10,758 bases of DNA from Bacteroidetes bacterium UBA4408 (GTDB lineage Bacteria; Bacteroidota; Bacteroidia; UBA4408). The stretch spans positions 1 to 10,758 of the forward strand of contig DGQS01000209.1 in assembly GCA_002389785.1 (NCBI GenBank). Direction: 5' to 3'. How positions within the stretch are numbered: position 1 is the first letter of the stretch; each line of letters starts with the position of its first letter. Shown in pieces: positions 1 through 7,653 of the stretch. The notes below the pieces were generated by a model. That model was not told where the DNA came from. It did no database searches and was given only the letters and a program-made list of their open reading frames with translations. Both the position numbers and the translations under genes were made by a program.

Positions 1-26
1 GCGTCTACCAATTCCGCCACCTGGGC
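1..26 (-). tRNA. tRNA-Leu, 5' part only (cut by window edge)
   Basis: Read on the minus strand from position 26, the sequence begins GCCCAGG, then TG, then a D-arm of the type GCGG-AATTGGTAGA-CGC. This is the usual 5' half of a bacterial tRNA-Leu, a class II tRNA with a long variable arm. Only the acceptor 5' strand and most of the D-arm are inside the window. The anticodon is not visible, so the isoacceptor cannot be named. The Leu assignment rests on the D-arm and acceptor pattern. leuS is nearby on the same strand, but three genes lie between them. Confidence 0.85.
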
Positions 27-46
27 AATTCCTTTGGAACGGGCTG

Positions 47-54
47 CAAAAGTA
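47..54 (-). promoter_or_regulatory. Promoter -7 box for tRNA-Leu
   Basis: The minus strand reads TACTTTTG, a perfect match to the Bacteroidota -7 consensus TAnnTTTG, about 20 bp upstream of the first tRNA base. No clear TTG -33 box is seen at the usual distance. The rest of 55-112, up to the metF stop, is AT-rich and I see no convincing terminator in it. Confidence 0.5.
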
Positions 55-112
55 TTTATTTTTTTGAAATAAGGAACATAAAATTCAAAGCTGTTCCAAA
101 ATTAAAGGTGAA

Positions 113-1066
113 TTAAAAAACAGCCTTTGCTATTTGGCGCACTGCTTCTGATTTTCCCATGGTGTAATAATGCAAACAAGGCACCCCAAATTTAATTAGT
201 TCCTTTGATTGGTTTATACTCCATTCAATTCCTATTTCTCGCGCTGCTTCGTCGGATTGTGCTTTTGAAAAAGCATGGGCGAGGTCGAATGGTATGTCAA
301 TACTAAAAATTTTGGGTAAAATACTCGTTTGCTTTTTTAAGGTCATTGGCTTTAAGCCAGGTATAATTGGTACTTGAATTCCCATTTCTCGAGCAGCTTT
401 TACAAACTCAAAAAATTTAGCATTGTCGTAAAATAACTGAGTAATCACAAAATCGGCACCCGCATCAACTTTGGCTTTTAAGTTCAATAAATCAATCTGC
501 AAATTGGGTGCTTCAAAGTGCTTTTCGGGATAACCCGCTACGCCAATACAAAATTCAGTTGGTGTAGCTGTACCCATTTCCTCATCTAAATAGGCACCGT
601 TGTTAAGTTCAACAATTTGTTTCACTAAATCAACAGCATATTTATTTCCATCTGGCTCCGGAATAAAAACTTGTTCAGTTTTGATGGGATCACCGCGCAA
701 TGCCAATACATTGTCGATGCCCAGGTACTGCAAATCAATTAAGGCATTTTCAGTTTCTTCCTTGCTAAATCCACCACAAATTAAATGTGGCAAGGCATCT
801 GTTTTATATTTATTGATGATGGCAGCACAAATTCCAACAGTTCCCGGACGTTTTCGAATAAAAACCTTTTCAAGATATCCACCAGTACGCTTTTTATATA
901 CATACTCCTCGCGATGATAGGTAACATTAATAAAGCTGGGCTTAAAATCAATTAAGGGGTCAATACTTTGATAAATAGAATCAATACTCTTACCTTTTAT
1001 AGGAGGTAAAATTTCGAACGAAAAAAGTGTTGATTTCGCTTTGCTAATGTGTTCGGTTACTTTCAC
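113..1066 (-). CDS. metF: Methylenetetrahydrofolate reductase
   Basis: MetF is a cytosolic flavoenzyme. It reduces 5,10-methylenetetrahydrofolate to 5-methyltetrahydrofolate, the methyl donor for methionine synthesis. The 317-aa protein has the normal length for the family and is a TIM barrel. Visible motifs are FEILPP at 17-22, whose Glu18 corresponds to the catalytic Glu28 of the E. coli enzyme. Others are CGGFSKEE near 97-104, LRGDP near 123-127 (the conserved Asp of LRGD), GVAGYPEKH at 175-183 and DAGADFVITQLFYD at 201-214. The start codon is GTG. It is preferred because the N-terminus MKVTEHI is the usual one in Bacteroidota MetF, no ATG lies upstream in frame, and a promoter match sits about 20 bp upstream. 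The gene follows the dioxygenase gene after an 82-bp gap and is probably its own unit. No B12 riboswitch or other leader is visible. Confidence 0.96.
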   Translation of the reverse strand: MKVTEHISKAKSTLFSFEILPPIKGKSIDSIYQSIDPLIDFKPSFINVTYHREEYVYKKRTGGYLEKVFIRKRPGTVGICAAIINKYKTDALPHLICGGFSKEETENALIDLQYLGIDNVLALRGDPIKTEQVFIPEPDGNKYAVDLVKQIVELNNGAYLDEEMGTATPTEFCIGVAGYPEKHFEAPNLQIDLLNLKAKVDAGADFVITQLFYDNAKFFEFVKAAREMGIQVPIIPGLKPMTLKKQTSILPKIFSIDIPFDLAHAFSKAQSDEAAREIGIEWSINQSKELIKFGVPCLHYYTMGKSEAVRQIAKAVF

Positions 1067-1086
1067 TGCTTCAATTTTGGAAAGCG

Positions 1087-1117
1087 CGAATTTACTGCAA
1101 ATCCAATAAAATGCAAA
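1087..1117 (-). promoter_or_regulatory. Candidate metF promoter
   Basis: On the minus strand TTTG (1117-1114) is followed after exactly 19 bp by TAAATTCG (1094-1087). The second box matches TAnnTTTG with one mismatch. Transcription would begin about 15 nt before the GTG start, which supports that start codon. Confidence 0.45.
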
Positions 1118-1148
1118 ACACTTGTGGGAGAACGATGTTTCGTAAGGT

Positions 1149-2147
1149 TTATTTACGAATTACCGACTCAACCCAGGATTTCCCCCAGTTTTCGAGCTCT
1201 TCGGCACTCCATAATTCGGGATAAAAAATTCGTTTTTGAAAACGCGGAGGCAGGTATTTTTGCCAGTTGGTTCCTCCCGTTGCAGGCACATCCGAATCTT
1301 CGGTAGATAAATAGCGGGCAGCACTTTTATAATGGCATAAAGGCCAATTTACATTTACATTTACATCCAATTGACGCAAGGCATTTATAACCTCTTCGCT
1401 TTGTCGATCTTCAGCACTTAGCGACAAATACTTTTGCCAAACATTTTTGGTTTTATACAAATGTGCCAAACCTAAAAACTGTTCGGTATATTTTTTTTCA
1501 AATTGCTTTAATGTGAGTGTCTTTTTGCCGGTTGCCAGTTCAGTTGCACCTTGCTTCCAATAAATGTGTTCAAACATTTTTTCAATGCTTGCAGTTTTTG
1601 CATCAATTGTAGGTCTTACTTCTTTGTCTACCAAATAATATAAATCGGTGCAGCTCATTTCAATCATGCGGTATTGAGCACTTTGAAATCCACTTGCAGG
1701 TAATAAAGCCATGCGGTAAGTTAAAAATTGCTCTTTTTCCATTCCATCAATCATGATGTCGAAACTTTTGGTAAGTGCTTCAAAATAACGATTGATGCGA
1801 GTTACACGTTTAACAAAAAAATCTTTATCAAGTGTTTCCTTCCAACCTTTGTCGTGTCCGTTTTTTTCGACAATACGCCCATTATTAGCAATTTGCTCCA
1901 ATTCGTGAAGCGATAATTTAAAATACAGCTCGGTAATTTGATGGTAAATGATAAAAATTAACTCATCCGGAAAATCAGTTTTAGGATTCTGTAAAGTGAG
2001 CAATTTATCAACGTGCACATAATCCCAATAAGTCAAATAATTGCTGATTAACAAGCCATCTAAATAGGACTTTAAATCTTGTCCCATAGCTTGGTACTTA
2101 TTGTCGAGTAAATTTATTTTTTGAATAATATCAGGCGTGAGTTCCAT
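1149..2147 (-). CDS. Tryptophan 2,3-dioxygenase family protein
   Basis: This is a haem enzyme of the kynurenine pathway that opens the indole ring of tryptophan to N-formylkynurenine, and it is expected in the cytosol. The 332-aa protein is all-helical in character. Family signatures are FIIYHQITELYFK around 65-77, with His69 at the active-site histidine of TDOs, and GFQSAQYRMIE at 153-163, with Arg160 at the substrate-carboxylate arginine. His272, in the stretch NWPLCHYKSAARYL, is the likely proximal haem ligand, followed by TGG at 290-292. The canonical GTGGSSGY motif is altered here to ATGGTNWQ. I chose the ATG at 2147 over a start at 2204 because a strong promoter (2165-2194) lies between them and the family N-terminus begins here. 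No other kynurenine-pathway gene is in the window. Specificity for tryptophan is inferred from family membership. Confidence 0.9.
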   Translation of the reverse strand: MELTPDIIQKINLLDNKYQAMGQDLKSYLDGLLISNYLTYWDYVHVDKLLTLQNPKTDFPDELIFIIYHQITELYFKLSLHELEQIANNGRIVEKNGHDKGWKETLDKDFFVKRVTRINRYFEALTKSFDIMIDGMEKEQFLTYRMALLPASGFQSAQYRMIEMSCTDLYYLVDKEVRPTIDAKTASIEKMFEHIYWKQGATELATGKKTLTLKQFEKKYTEQFLGLAHLYKTKNVWQKYLSLSAEDRQSEEVINALRQLDVNVNVNWPLCHYKSAARYLSTEDSDVPATGGTNWQKYLPPRFQKRIFYPELWSAEELENWGKSWVESVIRK

Positions 2148-2164
2148 AAAAATAGGTTTACGGA

Positions 2165-2194
2165 CAAAAATAGGAATATTAATTAGCTGCCAAA
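2165..2194 (-). promoter_or_regulatory. Dioxygenase gene promoter
   Basis: The minus strand has TTTG (2194-2191), an 18-bp spacer, then TATTTTTG (2172-2165), a perfect TAnnTTTG. Transcription would start about 13 nt before the ATG at 2147, so the gene has its own promoter and a very short leader. Confidence 0.6.
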
Positions 2195-2210
2195 CTGATT
2201 GCAATCAGTT
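2193..2210. promoter_or_regulatory. Perfect 18-bp palindrome, candidate operator
   Basis: AACTGATTGCAATCAGTT equals its own reverse complement over all 18 bases. It sits immediately upstream of the dioxygenase promoter and overlaps its -33 TTTG box by two bases, as expected for a dimeric regulator touching RNA polymerase. Which regulator binds, and whether it activates or represses, cannot be told. It lies 25 bp past the stop of the DUF3108 gene, but it lacks the GC-rich stem and U-run of a terminator. Confidence 0.5.
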
Positions 2211-2234
2211 ATTTCAAAAGGCACACATTAAAAC

Positions 2235-3026
2235 TTAATCCGAAATTTTGGAAATTGGAGCGGCTAAACCGGAGTAGGATTGTAGGTCCATTTTAATAGA
2301 ACCAACCAATATTTCAGCTTGCGCCCTTATGGGTATATGATTGGCATCATCGGTGATCCAAACATTTAAATCTTCTTCCTTTTTAAATACACGTCCTTTT
2401 TGCACAACCGGACGAAATTTTAAGCATTTAAATACACCAAGATCGGTTTCAATGGTTTCTTTACCGATGTACTTTATTTTCATTTCAAAAATCTCATTAT
2501 CCACAAAACTCGGTATCGTAAATATATCGCCTTCTTTGGCTTTGCTGTAATCGATACATCTTGAATAATAGAAAGAGGAGAGCATGTCTTGCACATTATC
2601 GGGCGTTTCGAAATGCTTGCCATCGGCAATTACCTTATTCTGGTATGGGTTAAACACATAATTCTGGTTAATTTTATAACCTCCCTCATCAACCCGTCTT
2701 AAAAACACCCAAGGCACAATTGCTTCGGCATCAATAAAAGTTTCGTAGCGATCGCGTACTTTAAAAAACCAGTCAAATGCACCGCGACTTTTACCGGTCC
2801 CAACGATGTGAAAGGCGTCGCGGTTACCATATTTTTTTTCTTCATCCAATACTTCAAGTCTGGCAGTACCGGCATCAATTATTCCATAATGCACACGGTA
2901 AGTAATTACCTCACCCTTTTTAAATGCATTGTTTTGGATACTACGTAATTCCTGAGCTTGAGAGGTTGAAATAAAAATCAAACTAAGCATTAAAACAAGT
3001 TTCAGCAGCTTATTGATAGTTTTCAT
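2235..3026 (-). CDS. Secreted DUF3108-domain protein
   Basis: A 263-aa protein with a clear N-terminal signal peptide: Lys at 3, 6 and 9, a hydrophobic core LVLMLSLIFIS, and a probable cleavage site after STSQA (about residue 24). It is expected in the periplasm or attached to the envelope. The mature part is beta-rich and carries features I associate with DUF3108 proteins: FKKGEVITYRVHYGIIDAGTARLEV near the start, then GKSRGAFDWFFKVRDRYETFID and a C-terminal DDANHIPIRAQAEILVGSIKMDL. The biochemical function of the family is not known to me. Start at the ATG at 3026 gives a clean signal peptide; a start 24 bp upstream would add a lysine-rich tail before it. The gene lies 101 bp downstream of leuS on the same strand, with no clear terminator or perfect promoter between them. 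Confidence 0.88.
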   Translation of the reverse strand: MKTINKLLKLVLMLSLIFISTSQAQELRSIQNNAFKKGEVITYRVHYGIIDAGTARLEVLDEEKKYGNRDAFHIVGTGKSRGAFDWFFKVRDRYETFIDAEAIVPWVFLRRVDEGGYKINQNYVFNPYQNKVIADGKHFETPDNVQDMLSSFYYSRCIDYSKAKEGDIFTIPSFVDNEIFEMKIKYIGKETIETDLGVFKCLKFRPVVQKGRVFKKEEDLNVWITDDANHIPIRAQAEILVGSIKMDLQSYSGLAAPISKISD

Positions 3027-3127
3027 TTTTAATTTTTTTTTGCGGGCCACTAACTCAAAAAATAAGCCAAGCTTTTAATACTGAATCTCGTTGGATTATT
3101 TCTACAGGTTTCATACGAAGTTAAGGC

Positions 3128-5914
3128 TTACATTACAATATTCACAATTTTACCGGGAACGATAATTATTTTTTTCGGCGCTTTTCCTTCTAGTACTTTT
3201 TTTGTTTGATCGAGTGCAAGTACAGCCTTTTCGAGGTCTTCCTTACTTAGCGACAATTCAAACTCATAATTAAATTTTGTTTTGCCATTGAATGAAATGG
3301 GATAATTGAACGAATTTTCAATTAAGTATTCATCGTTGCATACCGGAAATGCTGCGTAAGTAATAGATTCTGTATGACCGAGTTTCTCCCATAATTCTTC
3401 GGCAATGTGAGGAGCGTAAGGTGCAACCAATATTGCCAAAGGTTCAAGTATTTCGCGTTTGTTGCATTTGGCATCGGTTAATTCATTCACACAAATCATA
3501 AAATTGCTGACCGATGTATTGAAGGAAAAACGCTCAATATCTTCGGTGATTTTTTTAATGGTTTTGTGTAAAGTTTTTAATTCAGACTTGTTGGCAGCTT
3601 CATCCGTTACCAACCATTGTTCATCTTTTTGATATAATCGCCAAAGCTTGCGCAAAAAGTTGGAAACACCTGTAATTCCATTAGTATTCCATGGCTTGCT
3701 AAGTTCAAGTGGTCCTAAAAACATTTCGTACAAACGCAATGCATCGGCTCCGTATTGTTCCACCATTAAATCAGGACTAACCACGTTCCACTTTGATTTC
3801 GACATTTTTTCAACTTCATGCCCACAAATGTATTTTCCATCTTCTAACAAAAATTCGGCATTCGCATAATCGCTGCGCCATTGTTTGAAAGCTTCAATAT
3901 CCAACACTGAATTATGGACAATATTTACATCCACATGCAAAGCACTAACTTGGTGCTTATCTTTTAAACCGGCAGAAACAAAGGTGTTAGTACCATTTAT
4001 GCGATATACAAAAGCACTGGTGCCTTGTATCATCCCTTGGTTAATAAGTTTCTTGGCTGGTTCAGCTATTGAAATACAACCTAAATCGTTTAAAAATTTT
4101 GTCCAAAAGCGCACGTAAAGCAAGTGGCCTGTGGCGTGCTCACTTCCACCAATGTACAAATCCACTTCTTTCCAATAGTTAATTGCTTCTTTTGAAGCGA
4201 AAGAAGTAGTATTTCCGGCATCCATATAACGCAAGAAATACCAGCTGCTGCCTGCCCAGCCGGGCATGGTACTGTATTCGTACTCGTAAACACCTTTGTA
4301 TTTCCAGTCCTTAGCGCGAGCCAAAGGAGGCTCTCCTGTTTCGGTAGGCAAATAAGTATCTACTTCCGGCAACAGTAAAGGCAATTCGTTCTCGGCTAGC
4401 ACATGAGGAATACCATCTTTGTAATATACAGGGATTGGTTCTCCCCAATAGCGTTGTCTGCCAAAGATAGCATCTCGCAAGCGGTAGTTGGTTTTACCTT
4501 TTCCAATGCCTTTTTCTTCAATTTTGCTGATTATTGTCTTTAAAGCGGTCTTCACTTCTAAACCATTTAAAAAATCAGAATTGATAAGGGTACCTTCTTT
4601 ACCATCGAAGGATTCTTTTTCAAAGTCCCAATTTCCTGTGGGTTGAATAACAATTGGTTTGGATAAATTAAAATGCGAAGCAAATGCATAATCGCGTGAA
4701 TCATGCGCCGGTACAGCCATAACCGCACCTGTTCCATACCCAGCAAGAACATAATCGCCTACCCAAATTGGAATATTTGCACTTGTAAATGGATGTACCG
4801 CATAAGCACCAGTAAAAACTCCCGTAATTTTTTTTACCTCACTCATGCGATCACGTTCACTACGGTTGGTTGCGTAAGTAATATATTCATCCATAGCAGA
4901 TTTTTGCTCAGCTGTGCAAATTTTTTGTACCAATTCATGCTCCGGAGCGATGGTTAAAAAAGAAACTCCAAATACAGTATCGGGGCGCGTTGTAAATACT
5001 TCTATCACCTCTTTGCTTCCGGCTATGTTAAAATTGATGCTCGAACCTTCTGATTTTCCAATCCAGTTTCTTTGTGCTTCTTTAATGCTTTCAGTCCAAT
5101 CAATGCCTTCTAAATCACTGAGCAATCGCTCTGCATAAGCCGTAATGCGCAAACACCATTGCCGCATTAATTTACGTTCAACAGGATAGCCGCCTCTTTC
5201 ACTAACACCATCTTTAACTTCTTCATTGGCAAGCACGGTTCCAAGTTTGGGGCACCAATTCACCATGGTATCAGTTAAATAAGCCAAACGAAACTGCTGT
5301 AGAATTTGTTCTTTGGTTGCAGCACTAAAATCAATCCATTGCTCGGCAGTAAATCCATCGTGATACAATTCAAGGTCACCGGTTAGCACATTGTCGGGAG
5401 TACCTTTAAAACCAACTGTTTCAAATTGATGAATTAAAATTTCTATTTTTTCGGCCTTGTTACTTGTTGGGTTATACCAGGAGTTAAATAATTGAATAAA
5501 AATCCACTGCGTCCATTTGTAATAGGATGCATCAGAAGTACGTACTTCACGTTCCCAATCAAACGAAAATCCTAATTTGTCCAATTGTTCACGGTAACGT
5601 GCAATGTTTGTTTTAGTAGTAATTTCAGGATGTTGACCGGTTTGAATGGCATATTGTTCGGCAGGCAAACCAAAGGAATCGTATCCCATAGGATGCAACA
5701 CGTTAAAACCTTTGTGTCGCTTATAGCGTGCATAAATATCGGAAGCAATGTAACCAAGCGGATGACCTACGTGCAAACCTGCTCCACTAGGGTAGGGGAA
5801 CATATCGAGCACGTAATATTTAGGTTTATCGGTTGAAACCGGGGTGCGAAAGGTTTTATTTTCTGCCCAGTGTTTTTGCCATTTTTTTTCGACTTCACTA
5901 AAATTGTATTCCAT
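3128..5914 (-). CDS. leuS: Leucyl-tRNA synthetase
   Basis: A class I aminoacyl-tRNA synthetase that charges tRNA-Leu with leucine in the cytosol. The 928-aa protein has the nucleotide-binding motif HVGH at 48-51 and KMSKS at 703-707. The CP1 editing domain lies between them, with TTRPDTVFG at 308-316 and [12 protein letters not shown] at 394-405 (Asp405 is the conserved editing aspartate). The anticodon-binding helical domain and the C-terminal domain, ending [15 protein letters not shown], follow. Residues about 145-215 are an extra segment absent from the E. coli enzyme, placed before [17 protein letters not shown] believe it is usual in Bacteroidota LeuRS. ATG at 5914 is chosen over a GTG at 5935 because the product then begins [13 protein letters not shown], typical for the family. 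Housekeeping, essential and intact. Its upstream region has been invaded by the transposon at 6075. Confidence 0.98.
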   Translation of the reverse strand: MEYNFSEVEKKWQKHWAENKTFRTPVSTDKPKYYVLDMFPYPSGAGLHVGHPLGYIASDIYARYKRHKGFNVLHPMGYDSFGLPAEQYAIQTGQHPEITTKTNIARYREQLDKLGFSFDWEREVRTSDASYYKWTQWIFIQLFNSWYNPTSNKAEKIEILIHQFETVGFKGTPDNVLTGDLELYHDGFTAEQWIDFSAATKEQILQQFRLAYLTDTMVNWCPKLGTVLANEEVKDGVSERGGYPVERKLMRQWCLRITAYAERLLSDLEGIDWTESIKEAQRNWIGKSEGSSINFNIAGSKEVIEVFTTRPDTVFGVSFLTIAPEHELVQKICTAEQKSAMDEYITYATNRSERDRMSEVKKITGVFTGAYAVHPFTSANIPIWVGDYVLAGYGTGAVMAVPAHDSRDYAFASHFNLSKPIVIQPTGNWDFEKESFDGKEGTLINSDFLNGLEVKTALKTIISKIEEKGIGKGKTNYRLRDAIFGRQRYWGEPIPVYYKDGIPHVLAENELPLLLPEVDTYLPTETGEPPLARAKDWKYKGVYEYEYSTMPGWAGSSWYFLRYMDAGNTTSFASKEAINYWKEVDLYIGGSEHATGHLLYVRFWTKFLNDLGCISIAEPAKKLINQGMIQGTSAFVYRINGTNTFVSAGLKDKHQVSALHVDVNIVHNSVLDIEAFKQWRSDYANAEFLLEDGKYICGHEVEKMSKSKWNVVSPDLMVEQYGADALRLYEMFLGPLELSKPWNTNGITGVSNFLRKLWRLYQKDEQWLVTDEAANKSELKTLHKTIKKITEDIERFSFNTSVSNFMICVNELTDAKCNKREILEPLAILVAPYAPHIAEELWEKLGHTESITYAAFPVCNDEYLIENSFNYPISFNGKTKFNYEFELSLSKEDLEKAVLALDQTKKVLEGKAPKKIIIVPGKIVNIVM

Positions 5915-5972
5915 ACAGCTGCTTATTCGTTTCACACTTAAGTGAAAAATTGTTTTGAATTAGTTGATTTTA

Positions 5973-6000
5973 GTTTGAATCGCATAAAGATGATTCAAAC
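5973..6000. repeat. Inverted repeat in the leuS leader
   Basis: GTTTGAATC (5973-5981) and GATTCAAAC (5992-6000) are a perfect 9-bp inverted repeat around a 10-nt loop. It lies between the proposed leuS promoter and its ATG, so the leader RNA could fold into a weak AU-rich hairpin. It could also be a DNA site for a regulator. It does not look like a T-box (no specifier or antiterminator elements seen) or a terminator. Confidence 0.4.
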
Positions 6001-6029
6001 CAAAATGAATGAGTACTTATTTTGGCTTG

Positions 6030-6057
6030 CGAAAGTAAGAAAAAAAGGGCTATACAA
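6030..6057 (-). promoter_or_regulatory. Candidate leuS promoter
   Basis: The minus strand has TTG (6057-6055), a 17-bp spacer and TACTTTCG (6037-6030), one mismatch from TAnnTTTG. This predicts a leader of about 110 nt before the leuS ATG. The -33 box lies 18 bp from the transposon end, so the core promoter is untouched by the insertion. Confidence 0.4.
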
Positions 6058-6067
6058 GGATGCATCT

Positions 6068-6075
6068 GAAGCATG
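6068..6075. repeat. Target-site duplication, left copy
   Basis: GAAGCATG directly abuts the left inverted repeat of the element and is repeated exactly at 8734-8741. Eight base pairs is within the range known for IS1-family insertions (8-9 bp). The perfect match suggests a fairly recent insertion without later end rearrangement. Confidence 0.95.
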
Positions 6076-6093
6076 GGTAGTGTCTCAGTTTGA
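6076..6093. repeat. Left terminal inverted repeat
   Basis: GGTAGTGTCTCAGTTTGA is the exact reverse complement of 8716-8733. Identity stops sharply after 18 bp. This is the transposase recognition end, with the GGnnnTG tip expected for IS1-like enzymes. Confidence 0.95.
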
Positions 6094-6128
6094 AATTAAG
6101 TGAATTTTTTTTCAAAGTAAATGTAATG

Positions 6129-6136
6129 TAACTTTG
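6129..6136 (+). promoter_or_regulatory. -7 box for the small basic protein gene
   Basis: TAACTTTG is a perfect TAnnTTTG match four bases before the first ATG (6141). Transcription would begin at or next to that ATG, so either the mRNA is leaderless or translation starts at the second ATG (6156). No good -33 TTG is seen at the normal spacing; a T-run lies there instead. Confidence 0.4.
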
Positions 6137-6140
6137 CTTT

Positions 6141-6356
6141 ATGAAAAAAGCAAAGATGCCAGCCGACACTAACCTGCGTGCAAAGCGGATAGTAGATTTC
6201 GCTACAGGCGAAAACCCTGACCTAGACCCAGACCCGATTAAGAATAAAGCAGCCGTTGAATTAGGTAAATTAGGCGGGGAGGCAAGAGCTAAAAAACTTA
6301 CTCCTAAAAAAAGAACTGAAATAGCTAAGAAAGCTGCTCAAAAAAGGTGGAGCTAA
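6141..6356 (+). CDS. Small basic protein, transposon cargo (function unknown)
   Basis: A 71-aa lysine/arginine-rich protein (66 aa if it starts at the ATG at 6156). It has two parts: an N-terminal segment MPADTNLRAKRIVDFATGENPD, and a basic C-terminal helix with the pattern LGKLGGEARAKKLTPKKRTE followed by IAKKAAQKRW. Small bacterial proteins with this LGxxGGxxRAxKLTxxxRxxIAKKAAxxRW ending are often annotated as histone H1-like or RNA-binding on the strength of the Lys/Ala-rich tail. That label is composition-driven and no function is established. It likely binds nucleic acid. Its stop codon overlaps the stop of the convergent membrane-protein gene by three bases (6354-6355 shared, 6353-6356 region), leaving no room for a terminator. 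Similar proteins usually begin at the MPxDTN motif, which favours the second ATG. Confidence 0.7.
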   Translation: MKKAKMPADTNLRAKRIVDFATGENPDLDPDPIKNKAAVELGKLGGEARAKKLTPKKRTEIAKKAAQKRWS

Positions 6357-6829
6357 TCTTCTTTCTTTTTAGGCGGTATAGTATAGTTAGCCTCTAATAT
6401 AGCGAACAAAGCCCTTCCAAGTTCAAGGGTAAGCCAAATAAAATAAATAAATATTGACAAGAGCCCTGTTTCCGTTACCTTTAATATTTCACTTTTGTAG
6501 TTAACGAGCCAATAAACAGCCTTGTTGTAATCGGTGTAATAAAAAACTAATAGGAATACGAGCGCAAAAATAAGCCCGGCTTGAATTTTAAGCTCTCTTA
6601 TCAAGGTGTTTTTAGATTTTTCAAACTTATATCCAGTTTTTTCAGAAACCTTATTAATTAACTCAGCTATCAAGGCTGTACTTGCAATATTTATTGCAAA
6701 AACTCCACAGATTACCTCAAGTAAAGAACCTATTAGGTTTTCAAAAAAAGTAGAACCCAAAGCTCTCGAAATAGAGAACACAATTAAAGAAATTACAATA
6801 CATAAACAGGCGTCTTTTAAATATCTCAT
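6353..6829 (-). CDS. Four-helix membrane protein, transposon cargo; RexB-like architecture
   Basis: A 158-aa hydrophobic protein with four predicted membrane segments, at about residues 7-24, 31-57, 82-99 and 120-145. A charged cytosol-like loop (58-81, KVSEKTGYKFEKSKNTLIRELK) follows the second, and the basic tail is PPKKKED. There is no signal peptide or catalytic motif. Its ATG overlaps the stop of the upstream gene (ATGA), so translation is probably coupled and the two products likely work together. Size (RexB of lambda has 144 aa), four-segment topology and pairing with a ~275-aa soluble protein resemble RexB, the membrane ion channel of the lambda RexAB exclusion system. This is an architectural comparison from memory, not an alignment. 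Alternatives: an immunity protein, a holin-like toxin or an unrelated membrane anchor. Confidence 0.8.
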   Translation of the reverse strand: MRYLKDACLCIVISLIVFSISRALGSTFFENLIGSLLEVICGVFAINIASTALIAELINKVSEKTGYKFEKSKNTLIRELKIQAGLIFALVFLLVFYYTDYNKAVYWLVNYKSEILKVTETGLLSIFIYFIWLTLELGRALFAILEANYTIPPKKKED

Positions 6830-7653
6830 TGGTCGGTATCACTATTAAAGAATTTATCGGCAAATTTTTCAAGCTGGTCATAATCCTCAAAATCAATTTC
6901 CTCAGCCTCGAAGTGTTTTAAAGTACTGCCAGTCTTTTGCATTTTCATCCCCTTCACCCTTATTCCAACGGGCATACCCTGAATGCTTGCAGCCCTATTT
7001 AGATTTACGAGATTTTCATTGTCAGGGTTAATATTTGACAACGTATCACTATTGTTTGCGGTGAACGATATTCCTGCTTCATCGGCATTTAATGACCGTG
7101 TGGCTGCTGTAATATCTTCACTTATATCTCTATGTGCTGATGGAAGATTTGGATAGGTAAATTTAAAGGAAATCTGAGTTATTTTATCCTTGTACCTTTC
7201 GGCTAAATCCCAAAATTCACTTTCTTCTATTTCTCCCTTTATTTCTGCCCTTAAATTATAGTCGTACAGGCTCATATTTAAGGCTCTTTCAAATATCCCA
7301 GCCAATACTTTGCTGTTGGTAAATGCGGTTATGTCCGATTCGATGAAAATACGTTGCTCATTCGGATTATTCCAAATGAAGATACTTGAACTTGGCTCAT
7401 CTTTCACGTGCTGAATATGAAAATCTTTTTCAATTCTTTTCTTTTTTGAGTTAGCAATTCTAAAATAGTATTTACTGTTTTTAAGGGCTATCCCTTTATA
7501 GTTTAAATCTTTGCCCTTGTATTGGACTATTAGCTTCTCATCAAGTATTTTGGAAAAAGTTTCATTCTTGTTTTTCATTGCGTCCTGCCACAATGAAGCA
7601 TCGGAACCAGTAGGTTTAAACTGGATTCTGTATTCATCGAATTTCAATAGCAT
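6826..7653 (-). CDS. Soluble partner protein, transposon cargo; RexA-like hypothesis
   Basis: First gene of the coupled cargo operon, 275 aa from the ATG at 7653. It opens with a strand-like MLLKFDEYRIQFKP, then a charged region with KNSKYYFRIANSKKKRIEK (59-75). A core SSSIFIWNNPNEQRIFIES (88-106) is followed by a helix (111-126). A further strand segment, ITQISFKFTYPNLP (158-171), precedes a polar region and an acidic end. No enzyme motif is visible. The alternation and length recall RexA (279 aa), the DNA-binding sensor of lambda Rex exclusion, and DUF4747-like proteins; neither is proven. A GTG at 7719 would add 22 residues that look like a signal peptide (LRIICFLCLYLPTNSRA) and lies about 20 nt from the promoter. 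I prefer ATG because the strand-rich domain begins there and GTG starts are less common, but the call is open. Confidence 0.75.
   Translation of the reverse strand: MLLKFDEYRIQFKPTGSDASLWQDAMKNKNETFSKILDEKLIVQYKGKDLNYKGIALKNSKYYFRIANSKKKRIEKDFHIQHVKDEPSSSIFIWNNPNEQRIFIESDITAFTNSKVLAGIFERALNMSLYDYNLRAEIKGEIEESEFWDLAERYKDKITQISFKFTYPNLPSAHRDISEDITAATRSLNADEAGISFTANNSDTLSNINPDNENLVNLNRAASIQGMPVGIRVKGMKMQKTGSTLKHFEAEEIDFEDYDQLEKFADKFFNSDTDQ

Noticed and set aside
1348..1365. Three tandem TTTACA hexamers
   Set aside because: They lie within the dioxygenase coding region, encode a Val-Asn repeat in frame, and show no sign of disrupting the gene.
3035..3070. A TAttTTTTTG-like box as promoter of the DUF3108 gene
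   Set aside because: The spacing inside the box is one base too long for TAnnTTTG and no -33 box is placed correctly; cotranscription with leuS is equally possible.
3060..3127. TAAGCC...GGCTTA followed by a T-run downstream of leuS as a terminator
   Set aside because: The arms are about 50 nt apart and only 6 bp long; such a loop is too large for a credible intrinsic terminator.
3648..5836. Several open frames of 60-85 codons opposite or within leuS
   Set aside because: They are shadows of a well-supported conserved gene, with no promoter or family resemblance of their own.
1..5914. A functional link between leuS and the tRNA-Leu on the same strand
   Set aside because: Three unrelated genes with their own promoter matches separate them; co-location looks incidental.
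5935..5944. CACTTAAGTG palindrome upstream of leuS
   Set aside because: Ten bases only, AT-rich, and in a leader region; expected often by chance in such DNA.
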